Positions 33,820-41,978 of a stretch of DNA of 64,000 nt are shown in pieces. Location: NCBI RefSeq assembly GCF_000145035.1, contig NC_014387.1, positions 2,904,001 to 2,968,000 of the forward strand. Reading direction: 5' to 3'. The DNA is from Butyrivibrio proteoclasticus B316. GTDB taxonomy: Bacteria > Bacillota > Clostridia > Lachnospirales > Lachnospiraceae. Position numbers and translations under genes: made by a program. The notes beneath the pieces were generated by a model. The model was given only the letters and a program-made list of their open reading frames with translations. It had not been told where the DNA came from and searched no databases. Numbering within the stretch: the first letter of the stretch is position 1; each line of letters starts with the position of its first letter.

Positions 33820-35331
33820 TCAGTGGTTTCTCTTATATAAAACCAATTTGCCTTCGTTCTTATCTCTCACTATATTCTCATTTGCTATTACTCTATAACT
33901 CTCATTTATGATTTTTTCAATTATCATACCCTCAGAATAATTGCACACTATATATTCGGGCTTTTTATCTTCAACCTCTTCTACTACTTTTCCTGCAAAA
34001 TCATTTGTAAATTTGCCCATCCACTCCTGAAGTACAAAATATTTACATGGCGGATCTATATTCAGATCAAAATATACACCAGGCATAAGGCCATAGCATA
34101 ATACTGATGTTCTTTCTTCTTCCGGGATCTGCGAGGTAAAGCTGATCTCTTGGGCATATTGCTGAGCCTCAATACTGGATGGATATTCATCATACAATTT
34201 ATTTATCTCCAATACTTCCTTGCCGGTTCTTGCTACAGTAATAAGAGAAAGTCCTATTAACACGACAAGAGCAAGCTTTCTTATAACATTACCAGCCTTA
34301 TTTATAGATATATCTTTATCATCCATGATCTTCTTAAGTTCATAGAAAGCCACCGGAAGATAAGGGAATATTATCATGTAATAGTGCTTATAGTTTTTGA
34401 TATTCAGCATCAATAGTTCTGTAACTATACCAATTGAGGAAAATAAAACGCCATCAAAGTATTTTTTCCTTGCTATATGCATTATCCCAATAGCCATAAG
34501 AGCATAACTGCCAATCTGGCCAATAGCACTTTTCAATAGCATGACAAGCCCTGTTTTCCCCTGAGTTGCATAATGCAAGTTAAATAGGATCGTGCCATAC
34601 CAAAAATCATAGGTTGCACCCTTAACTGCAAAATATAGAGCAAATGGAGTGACTATGCAGAGTGCACCAAGTATGAAAGCTACAGCATTGTGAAATATGT
34701 TGATAAAACGTTTATTATATATTAAATATATTAAGATCAATAGAATTGCCATGCATACGCCTATGGCATTTGTAACCCTGGACATCAGGCAAAATCCGAA
34801 AGTAATGCCATAAACAAATGCATACCAGGGATTATGATCTATTTTGTCATTGTCTTTTTCATCAAGCCATTTAGTCAGACATAAAAAACTGGCTATTAAA
34901 AATGGATTGGCGTACTCTTCATTCATATTTCCATTTTCATAGTTCCATAGAAAAGTAAATATACCAAGAGAAGCCATAGCAAGTGCTATTTTGTCAGAGT
35001 ATACCCTTCTAAACATGAAGTAAATCAAACATTCAGAAGCAAACATAAATAGAATCTGAAGTAAAAACACACCGTATTTATTCCCCGTTAACCAAAAACC
35101 TAGCATATTTATAAAAAATATAGCAGGTCCCTTTTGATCAAAAAGATCTACATAAGGAATGAGCCCTTTACTCCAACCTCTTCCCATGATCAAAAACATA
35201 TATGAATCTATTCTTTTAAAATCGATAAAGGGGCTTGTGGTAGCTGATGCATAAAACACAAATATAAATGCCGTCAAAAGCATAATGCCATATTTGATCA
35301 CAAATTTTATCGTGCTCTTTTGGGTATTCAT
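33820..35331 (-). CDS. Membrane glycosyltransferase-like protein (PMT/ArnT type)
   Basis: 503 residues with about ten to twelve membrane helices. An early loop reads DSYMFLIMGRGWSKGLIPYVDLFDQKGPAIFF, where the acidic residues match the first-loop active site of GT-C enzymes that use polyprenyl-phosphate sugars (family 39-like). The C-terminal part is extracytoplasmic. The family assignment is by topology and this loop, so substrate is unknown. ATG at 35331 with GGAGG 9 nt upstream. It is inserted between tig and clpP, which are adjacent in most Firmicutes, behind the tig terminator. Confidence 0.7.
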   Translation of the reverse strand: MNTQKSTIKFVIKYGIMLLTAFIFVFYASATTSPFIDFKRIDSYMFLIMGRGWSKGLIPYVDLFDQKGPAIFFINMLGFWLTGNKYGVFLLQILFMFASECLIYFMFRRVYSDKIALAMASLGIFTFLWNYENGNMNEEYANPFLIASFLCLTKWLDEKDNDKIDHNPWYAFVYGITFGFCLMSRVTNAIGVCMAILLILIYLIYNKRFINIFHNAVAFILGALCIVTPFALYFAVKGATYDFWYGTILFNLHYATQGKTGLVMLLKSAIGQIGSYALMAIGIMHIARKKYFDGVLFSSIGIVTELLMLNIKNYKHYYMIIFPYLPVAFYELKKIMDDKDISINKAGNVIRKLALVVLIGLSLITVARTGKEVLEINKLYDEYPSSIEAQQYAQEISFTSQIPEEERTSVLCYGLMPGVYFDLNIDPPCKYFVLQEWMGKFTNDFAGKVVEEVEDKKPEYIVCNYSEGMIIEKIINESYRVIANENIVRDKNEGKLVLYKRNH

Positions 35332-35353
35332 TTTCACTCTCCTCCATCGTAAA

Positions 35354-35381
35354 ACAGGGCCGGCATATGCCGACCCTGTTA
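35354..35381 (-). terminator. Trigger factor terminator
   Basis: A near-perfect 28-nt palindrome (AACAGGG...CCCTGTT arms), GC-rich, followed on the - strand by TT. It lies 9 nt past the tig stop and upstream of the PMT-like gene. Confidence 0.82.
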
Positions 35382-35389
35382 ATTATATA

Positions 35390-36847
35390 TTAAGCCTCTT
35401 CTTCTGTCTTCTTCTTTCTTGTTGTTCTCTTAGGCTTCTCTTCAGCTGTTTCATCAGCTGCCTTCTTAGCTGTTGTCTTTCTTGTTGTTGTCTTCTTAGC
35501 TGGCTTCTCTTCAGCGTCATCAGCTGCCTTCTTAGTTGTCTTCTTGGCTGCTGCCTTCTTAGCGCCTTCCTTAACGTTCTCTACAAGGAAATCTGCTGCC
35601 TTCTGAACTGTGAGATCCTCACGCATTGTCTTAAGCTCAGCATCTCCCATAAGTCCCTTAAGCTTGTCAGCTTCCATCTTGTACTGCTCAGCCATCTTGT
35701 TGAGCTCAGCATCGAAATCTTCATCAGAAACTGTGATCTTCTCAGCCTCTGCAACTGCCTCAAGAACGAGTCTAGCCTGAATTCTCTCGATAGCCTGTGG
35801 TCTAACCTGCTCAAGCATCTTGTCAACAGTGTTGCCTGTGTACTGCATGTACTGATCAAAGTTCATGCCCTGCATCTGAAGTCTCTGAGCGAAATCGTTA
35901 ACGATCTGTCTCTGCTGAGTCTCGATCATAGCCTCAGGAAGCTCCATCTCAGAATCCTCGATAACGGCCTTAACTACGAGATCTTCTCTCTTAGCCTTCT
36001 CATCAGCTGTCTTACGTTCTACGAGCTTATTCTTAACATCTTCCTTGTACTCAGCAAGTGTATCGAAATCAGATACATCGCTAGCGAACTCATCGTTGAG
36101 TTCAGGAAGCTCTTTAGCCTTGATAGCCTTAACTGTGCACTTGAATGTTGCAGCCTTACCTGCAAGATCCTCAGCCTGGTAATCCTCAGGGAATGTTACG
36201 TTAACATCGCCTTCCTTACCAATCTCAAATCCAACGAGCTGCTCTTCGAATCCAGGAATGAATGCACCTGAACCAATTGTAAGAGGATAATCTGTTCCCT
36301 TACCGCCCTGGAAAGCAACTCCATCAACAAATCCTTCGAAATCAAGAGTTACGATATCGCCATCCTTAACAGCTCTGTCTGTAACATCTACTGTTCTGGC
36401 GTTTGTGTTGCGCTGCTTGTCGATCTCAGCATCAACGTCCTCATCTGTAACTTCTACGTCCATCTTAGGAACTTCTACGCCCTTATATTTACCAAGCTTA
36501 ACCGGTGGCTTAAGAGCAACTTCAGCTGTGAAGATGAAGTCCTTACCTGCCTCGATCTGCTCTACATCAATCTTAGGTGAAGATACAACGCTCTCGCCGC
36601 ACTCTTCAACTGCCTTAGGATACTCTTCCTCGATGAGCTCGTTAGCTGCATCTTCGTAGAATACTCCCTTACCATACATCTGCTCGATCATCTTACGAGG
36701 AGCCTTACCCTTACGGAATCCAGGAAGCTGGATCTTATTCTTATTCTTCTCATATGCCTTCTGCATAGCCTTCTCAAGCTGATCTGCAGAAACTGTGATT
36801 TTAAGCTTAGCCATGCTCTTCTCGAGCTTTTCTACTGTTACGCTCAT
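35390..36847 (-). CDS. tig: Trigger factor with basic/acidic C-terminal tail
   Basis: 485 residues. N-terminal ribosome-binding domain with GFRKGKAPRKMIEQMYG, FKBP-like prolyl isomerase domain (DGDIVTLDFEGFVDGVAFQGGKG), and helical chaperone domain. Residues about 427-485 are a low-complexity Lys/Ala/Thr/Glu tail with repeated KKTT and RKTT units, resembling histone H1-like tails and not part of the normal fold. ATG at 36847 begins MSVTVEKLEKSMAKL, the usual start; the GGAGG site is 13 nt away, further than normal. Located upstream of clpP-clpX as in most Firmicutes, but with an inserted gene. Confidence 0.95.
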   Translation of the reverse strand: MSVTVEKLEKSMAKLKITVSADQLEKAMQKAYEKNKNKIQLPGFRKGKAPRKMIEQMYGKGVFYEDAANELIEEEYPKAVEECGESVVSSPKIDVEQIEAGKDFIFTAEVALKPPVKLGKYKGVEVPKMDVEVTDEDVDAEIDKQRNTNARTVDVTDRAVKDGDIVTLDFEGFVDGVAFQGGKGTDYPLTIGSGAFIPGFEEQLVGFEIGKEGDVNVTFPEDYQAEDLAGKAATFKCTVKAIKAKELPELNDEFASDVSDFDTLAEYKEDVKNKLVERKTADEKAKREDLVVKAVIEDSEMELPEAMIETQQRQIVNDFAQRLQMQGMNFDQYMQYTGNTVDKMLEQVRPQAIERIQARLVLEAVAEAEKITVSDEDFDAELNKMAEQYKMEADKLKGLMGDAELKTMREDLTVQKAADFLVENVKEGAKKAAAKKTTKKAADDAEEKPAKKTTTRKTTAKKAADETAEEKPKRTTRKKKTEEEA

Positions 36848-36960
36848 GTTACTATTGTTTCCTCCTAAAAAAGTCTTAGCCCCATCTGGGCACAATCGTT
36901 TAACATTTTAACATAGAGTTTTATAAATTTCCACACTTTTTTGTTATAAATACGCACAAA

Positions 36961-36996
36961 AAATCCATGCACTTATTCCTGTAAGTACATGGATTT
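36961..36996 (-). terminator. Terminator of the CYTH gene
   Basis: Stem 36961-36975 with 36982-36996, one mismatched pair, 6-nt loop; followed on the - strand by a T-run (TTTTTTG). About 20 nt past the CYTH stop. Confidence 0.9.
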
Positions 36997-37015
36997 ACAC
37001 GCTTAACAGTTATTT

Positions 37016-37621
37016 CTAAATTATTTTTTCTGTACTCATCTGTGAATTGGAATATCTTCTGTCTCCCGTCACATCTTCATAGAACCAATCAGCAGGTTTA
37101 TAGTTTCTGGCCGCTTCCTCTGACGGAAATTCGACCTCAGCAAGAATCCTTCCATCAAAAGGAGCCTTGAACACATCAAGCTCGATCTTCATGTTACCGG
37201 ATTCTAATGCCCTCTTAGTTGATGGATCTTTTTCGAGATAATCACTGGAATAAGCATCCTCATTGAGTGGAATAAGATATCTCCTCTTCCTGATCACATT
37301 CCCGTCAGCTTTCTTTGCAAGATTCTCATAGCTCTCTTTATCAAGTGGCATGTTGTACTCCGTCTGACCTATTCTATCATTCGCAGAATGAGCATCTGCA
37401 TATCTGTTATTATTCCCGCTTGTATCTCCTGCCTCGAAACAATCAATGCCTTTTGGCGAAACATTCCCCTTATATGTCATATAGTAGATATCGTCCTCTC
37501 TTCTGACTCTAATTGCAGGATGCACATTTAGATAGCCCTGTTCTATATCATGAAACGGATATTTTTCCAAATCAAATGGTATTTCTTTTACTGTAAATTT
37601 CTTCTCGATTTCTACTCCCAT
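37016..37621 (-). CDS. CYTH domain protein (triphosphate-processing family)
   Basis: 201 residues. The N-terminal EIEKKFTV is the hallmark CYTH ExExK motif; then EQGYLNV, AIRVRR, YMTYKG, RKRRYLIP, KIELDVF and AEVEFPSEE provide the tunnel's acidic and basic residues. Relatives hydrolyse inorganic triphosphate or thiamine triphosphate. Two extra stretches (about 60-86 and 119-140) make it longer than the minimal bacterial form. ATG with AGGAG 9 nt upstream. Single gene with its own terminator. Confidence 0.9.
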   Translation of the reverse strand: MGVEIEKKFTVKEIPFDLEKYPFHDIEQGYLNVHPAIRVRREDDIYYMTYKGNVSPKGIDCFEAGDTSGNNNRYADAHSANDRIGQTEYNMPLDKESYENLAKKADGNVIRKRRYLIPLNEDAYSSDYLEKDPSTKRALESGNMKIELDVFKAPFDGRILAEVEFPSEEAARNYKPADWFYEDVTGDRRYSNSQMSTEKII

Positions 37622-37787
37622 TGTCTTAAACTCCTATTGGTCTGAGATAGTATTTTTTTTTGATAATAATATGATTTCAGTATATATAAATTATCCACTA
37701 ATAATAAGATATTACAACTCATTAGGAGAAAAACTATGATACAATGTTTCCAACTATAAATTACTATGCTTTGGGAGGTTGGTTATC

Positions 37788-38339
37788 ATGGCAAAAACAG
37801 CTATTTTTCTCGCAGACGGGTTTGAAGAAATCGAAGCTCTTACAGTAGTTGATCTGTTAAGGCGCGCAGGAATAGAAATAATTACATCATCAATCATGGG
37901 AAGAAAAGAGGTTACAGGATCTCACAACATCACTGTTATCGCAGATGAATTATTTGAAAATATCGACTTTAATGCGCTTGATATGCTGATTCTTCCAGGG
38001 GGACAGCCCGGAACAACTAATCTGTATAACTTCGAGCCACTTAAAGACAGAATTCTGGAATTTGATAAAGAAGGCAAAATGCTCTGTGCTATCTGCGCAG
38101 CTCCAACTGTCTATGGAAAAATGGGACTCCTTAATGGTAAAAAAGCCTGCTGCTATCCGGGATGTGAAATTGACCTCACAGGAGCTGATGTTCAGACAAC
38201 ACCAGTTACAGTTGATGGCCACTTTATAACAAGCCGTGGTATGGGAACTGCTATTGATTTTGGTCTTGCGATCATCTGCCATTTTATGGATGGTAATGCA
38301 GCAGAAAACATGGCATCAAAAATTGTATATAAGTGCTGA
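37788..38339 (+). CDS. DJ-1/PfpI family protein
   Basis: 183 residues. Class I glutamine-amidotransferase-like fold: FLADGFEEIEALT (conserved Glu), LILPGGQPGTTNL, and the nucleophile elbow AICAAPTVYG with the reactive Cys. The DJ-1/YajL/ThiJ group is linked to redox sensing or repair of glycated molecules. ATG at 37788 with GGGAGG 9 nt upstream. Single gene on the + strand. Confidence 0.9.
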   Translation: MAKTAIFLADGFEEIEALTVVDLLRRAGIEIITSSIMGRKEVTGSHNITVIADELFENIDFNALDMLILPGGQPGTTNLYNFEPLKDRILEFDKEGKMLCAICAAPTVYGKMGLLNGKKACCYPGCEIDLTGADVQTTPVTVDGHFITSRGMGTAIDFGLAIICHFMDGNAAENMASKIVYKC

Positions 38340-38372
38340 TTCCTCTATTAACAAAAGACTTACTAAAGCAGC

Positions 38373-38414
38373 CATTTATTATGATAGGTTCTATTTGCCC
38401 TATCATAATAAATG
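38373..38414 (+). terminator. Hairpin after the DJ-1 gene
   Basis: A 16-bp perfect stem (38373-38388 with 38399-38414) with a 10-nt loop. No U-run follows. It overlaps the next promoter. Confidence 0.6.
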
Positions 38415-38423
38415 ACTTATAAT
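38395..38423 (+). promoter_or_regulatory. Candidate promoter of the flippase gene
   Basis: TTGCCC (38395-38400), 17 nt, perfect TATAAT (38418-38423), about 45 nt before the flippase start. The -35 and spacer lie in the loop and right arm of the hairpin. Confidence 0.6.
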
Positions 38424-38466
38424 TTAAACTTATATTCAAAATCATATTTTTTGTTAAGGGGATTTT

Positions 38467-40017
38467 ATGAAATTAAACAGAACAAAAAATGCGGTAAGAA
38501 ATTCTTTTTTTGGGGGAATAAATTTCGCATACACTACTATCGCACCTTTTATCATGCGAACTCTCATGCTCTATTATCTTGGTGTAGAGTACACAGGTCT
38601 TAATGGTCTATTTGCATCCATTTTACAAGTACTGAATCTGACAGAACTCGGCGTCGGAAGCGCCATGAACTACAGTATGTACAGAGCCATAGCAAATGAT
38701 GACGAGGCACAGATTTGCGCTCTTATGAAGTTATACAGGAAATACTATAGGATCATCGGCTCTGTTATTGCAGTAATAGGTCTTATTATTCTTCCCTTCG
38801 TTCCAAAGCTTATAAAAGGAAGTGTTCCTGAAGATCTTAATGTATTTGTCCTTTATATTCTTAATCTTGCAACTACAGTATTTAGTTACTTTCTCTTTGC
38901 TTACAGAAATTGTCTGGTAGCCTCTTTTCAAAGAAATGATATAACCAGCAAGGTTACAATCAGCGTACATACAGTTACATATATTTTGCAGGCAATAGCG
39001 CTTGTTTTATTTAGAAACTATTATATTTACCTGATATTATCACTGGCTTCTCAGCTTCTGATAAATGTATGTACTGCATATATCACGACCAAAATGTTTC
39101 CTAAATATCATCCTGAAGGCGAATTATCAAAAGACACTATCACAGCTATCAATCGCAGAGTTAAGGATATCTTTACTGCCAAGTTTTCCACAGTAGTAAT
39201 GAATTCTTCTGATCCAATTATCATTTCTTCGTTTTTAGGTCTTACCGCACTGGCTATGTACCAGAATTACTACTACATAGTACATGCTCTTGCTACACTT
39301 TTATCAGTTCTCCTCTCTTCAGTCATGGCTGGATTTGGAAATAGCCTTCTTACCGAAACTTCTGAGAAGAACATTAGAGACCTCAAGAAATTCACAATGA
39401 TAATTATGTGGCTCTCATCTGTCTTTGTTGTTGGAATAATATCTTGTATTCAGCCTGTTATGGATATATGGGTAGGCCCTGATCTAAAGTTTAGTTTTGG
39501 CATCGTTATCTGTTTTTGCATTTATTATTTCACAAGTGCGACGCTTCGTCTTTTTAACATGTACAAAGATGCTGCTGGTATCTGGACTTATGATAAATAC
39601 AGACCTATGGTGGCTGCAGGAGCAAATCTCACTCTTAATCTTTTAACCGTGCGCTTTTTAGGCATTTACGGTATTATCCTTTCAACTGTAGTAGCCCAGC
39701 TTGTTATATCTATCCCATGGATACTTAGAAACCTTTTCAAATATGTATTTGATCAGAAAGCTTTTTTCTCATATGTAAAGAGAATAATATTCTATTTTGT
39801 TGATGCCATTATAATATGTGTTATTTCACTTATTGTATGTAACCAGATAGTTCTATCTCCTTGGCTTACCTTTATAACAAGAGGCATTGTATGCGTTATC
39901 ATATCAAACGTACTTATACTGGTAACATTCAAAATGCTGCCTGAATTTGATGATTGTAAAGAATTGCTCATCAAATTAATTAGTAAAGGCAGGAAGCGTC
40001 TTAGTAAAAAGTCATAA
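38467..40017 (+). CDS. Polysaccharide flippase (Wzx/MATE-like)
   Basis: 516 residues with about 12 to 14 membrane helices. The opening FFGGINFAYTTIAPFIMRTLMLYYLGVEYTGLNGLFASILQVLNLTELGVGSA matches the polysaccharide-transporter branch of the MOP superfamily. It moves undecaprenyl-linked repeat units to the outer face of the membrane. ATG with AAGGGGA upstream. It faces away from the - strand glycan genes that start at 40785, separated by a bidirectional terminator, and is probably the flippase of that locus. Confidence 0.9.
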   Translation: MKLNRTKNAVRNSFFGGINFAYTTIAPFIMRTLMLYYLGVEYTGLNGLFASILQVLNLTELGVGSAMNYSMYRAIANDDEAQICALMKLYRKYYRIIGSVIAVIGLIILPFVPKLIKGSVPEDLNVFVLYILNLATTVFSYFLFAYRNCLVASFQRNDITSKVTISVHTVTYILQAIALVLFRNYYIYLILSLASQLLINVCTAYITTKMFPKYHPEGELSKDTITAINRRVKDIFTAKFSTVVMNSSDPIIISSFLGLTALAMYQNYYYIVHALATLLSVLLSSVMAGFGNSLLTETSEKNIRDLKKFTMIIMWLSSVFVVGIISCIQPVMDIWVGPDLKFSFGIVICFCIYYFTSATLRLFNMYKDAAGIWTYDKYRPMVAAGANLTLNLLTVRFLGIYGIILSTVVAQLVISIPWILRNLFKYVFDQKAFFSYVKRIIFYFVDAIIICVISLIVCNQIVLSPWLTFITRGIVCVIISNVLILVTFKMLPEFDDCKELLIKLISKGRKRLSKKS

Positions 40018-40021
40018 AAAT

Positions 40022-40059
40022 AAAACTCATTAGTCAAAACTACCTGACTAATGAGTTTT
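40022..40059. terminator. Bidirectional terminator
   Basis: A 15-bp perfect stem (40022-40036 with 40045-40059), T-rich on both sides; it serves the flippase gene (+) and the nucleotidyltransferase gene (-). Confidence 0.92.
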
Positions 40060-40062
40060 TTA

Positions 40063-40785
40063 TTATTTCTGAAAAATAGCTTTTACTCTTTCGTAGCTCT
40101 CTACGTCTCCGATGTCATATCTCTTCCCCGGCATAACAAAAGCATGCATTGTCTTCTGAGTGCTGAGCCATGCTGCGAAACTTCCCGGAGCGTCGTATCC
40201 GCAGCCCGCATCAAGAGCTGTCTGTATGAGCTGTAGATCCTCTGCCTTATAGAAATAAAATGGCGGAACAGCATGATTTCCCTTTGGATTAACAGGCTTT
40301 TCTTCATAAGAAGTAATCTTACAATTATCATCCATTGTAATAACTGCTGTTTTCCTAAGTGCCTCCAGTCTGTCTTCCGGATGACACATTACACAAGCTG
40401 TGCCCTTATCCCTTGCGAACTCCACGAACTTGCCAAGAGAGAAATCGAGAAGGTTGTCTCCCGCCATTACAATGCAATCATCCTTGATATCTGCTTTATT
40501 TACTGCAAGCTGTATATCCTTAACTGCTCCAAGTCTTGTTTCGTTGCTAGTAGTACCATCATCTATGATAGTGATATTCCCACTTCTACCTTTTGCCCAA
40601 TCCTCGAAAATCTGAGCAAATTTATGATTGGATACTACAATAAATTCATCTATCACAGGCTCAATATCATCAATAAGCCAGTCCAGTATCGCCTTGTCTC
40701 CAACCTTTAACAAAGGTTTAGGAAAATTCTCTGTAAGAGGATATAGTCTTGTAGCATATCCCGCCGCTAAAATAATACACTTCAT
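40063..40785 (-). CDS. Sugar-1-phosphate nucleotidyltransferase
   Basis: 240 residues, GT-A-like nucleotidyltransferase. The signature is ILAAGYATRLYPLTENFPKPLLKVGDKAILDW (G-x-G loop altered to AAGYATRL), with VMAGDNLLDFS for the metal and EEKPVNPKG. It activates a sugar phosphate to an NDP-sugar. Its ATG overlaps the stop of the GHMP kinase gene (ATGA), so the two act in series: kinase makes sugar-1-phosphate, this enzyme adds the nucleotide. The sugar is unknown. Confidence 0.9.
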   Translation of the reverse strand: MKCIILAAGYATRLYPLTENFPKPLLKVGDKAILDWLIDDIEPVIDEFIVVSNHKFAQIFEDWAKGRSGNITIIDDGTTSNETRLGAVKDIQLAVNKADIKDDCIVMAGDNLLDFSLGKFVEFARDKGTACVMCHPEDRLEALRKTAVITMDDNCKITSYEEKPVNPKGNHAVPPFYFYKAEDLQLIQTALDAGCGYDAPGSFAAWLSTQKTMHAFVMPGKRYDIGDVESYERVKAIFQK

Positions 40786-41954
40786 AAATTAACTCCATCT
40801 GAAATATTACAAATATATGATGAATACTTGCCTTCAAGGTTTGGATATTCCTTGAGGTACAACTCACCTACATGTCTTGTGATCTCTTCTGCCTTGTCCG
40901 GCTCAATAATAGCCATACAGCAACCCTTGAATCCGGCCCCGCTAAATCTTCCGCCATATATTCCGTCAGTACCTGTCATGATATTGTATAGAGAAATAAG
41001 CTCAGGACATCCGCATTCGTAGTTAACAACTGAGCTCTTTCCACTAGCAAATACAAGATTTCCATATTCATCAAGATTGCCATTTTTCCACGCCTTGGCA
41101 CCTGCTTCTGCTCTCTCTATTTCGGTAAAGAAATGCTCTGCTCTCCTTGCAAATTTCTCAGGAAGCCTGTCCTTATATGCATCAAATACTTCTCTTGGAA
41201 CATCTCTGAGCCTGGTATCAGCAAACTTTCCGTATGGAAGTCCTGCATAGGATAAAAGGCTATATGCTGCTGCCTTACATTCATCCTGACGAAGATTATA
41301 ATCGCTGTTAGCAAGTGATCTCTCAAGACCACTAAAGAATATTGCTATCTTGAAAGGCTTCATGTTTTCACTCTTTGGAATGAGTTCATAGCTGTCATCT
41401 GCACAGTCAAGATACAAAAGATTATTCTTTTTGCAGAGTACTTCACATGACTGATCAAGCTTACCACAGTTTACTCCAACATATTTATTCTCAGCAGCTT
41501 TTGCCATCATGATGGCTTCCCACTGATCAAGGACAATATTATTAACCTTGGCAAGAGCTGACAAAAAGGCAATAATAACTGCTGCAGAAGAGCTAAGTCC
41601 ACCTATTGGAAGTGATCCTTCAATTACAGCTGAAAGGCCAATTCTGAGAGGGTATTTCTCAGACAGCTCTTTGGCCGCTCCTCTAAGATGATCAGCCCAG
41701 TCGCCGACCTTTTCATCCGGTATGGACATTACATGAAACTGAGCTCTTTTCGGAAAATCCACAGACTGAACCTCAATAACGCCATTCATCTTTGCAGAGT
41801 AAGCAATATGAATCCCTTTATCTATAGCGAATCCATTGATCTTGCCATACTGGTGATCAATATGCGCTCCAAGCGGTGATATTCTGTAAGGGCAAAAAGA
41901 AATTCCTTCAGGCTCCTTGTGATAAAACTGATTATAAACTTCAATACATTTCAT
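40782..41954 (-). CDS. Galactokinase-like GHMP kinase
   Basis: 390 residues. GalK-type opening RISPLGAHIDHQYGKI (27-38) corresponds to the galactokinase signature, GHMP ATP loop PIGGLSSSAAV (116-126), catalytic Asp in GKLDQSCEVL, and C-terminal GGRFSGAGFKGCC. It phosphorylates the C1 of a hexose. Sequence differences from true GalK in the sugar-binding signature leave the sugar open. Translationally coupled with the nucleotidyltransferase. ATG with GGGGAA 8 nt or more upstream. Confidence 0.88.
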   Translation of the reverse strand: MKCIEVYNQFYHKEPEGISFCPYRISPLGAHIDHQYGKINGFAIDKGIHIAYSAKMNGVIEVQSVDFPKRAQFHVMSIPDEKVGDWADHLRGAAKELSEKYPLRIGLSAVIEGSLPIGGLSSSAAVIIAFLSALAKVNNIVLDQWEAIMMAKAAENKYVGVNCGKLDQSCEVLCKKNNLLYLDCADDSYELIPKSENMKPFKIAIFFSGLERSLANSDYNLRQDECKAAAYSLLSYAGLPYGKFADTRLRDVPREVFDAYKDRLPEKFARRAEHFFTEIERAEAGAKAWKNGNLDEYGNLVFASGKSSVVNYECGCPELISLYNIMTGTDGIYGGRFSGAGFKGCCMAIIEPDKAEEITRHVGELYLKEYPNLEGKYSSYICNISDGVNL

Positions 41955-41978
41955 ATTCTAATGTTCCCCATAATATTC

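Noticed and set aside
35285..36271. 328-codon frame opposite tig
   Set aside because: Rich in Leu/Ser/Cys as expected from the antisense of a Lys/Glu-rich protein; tig is certain.
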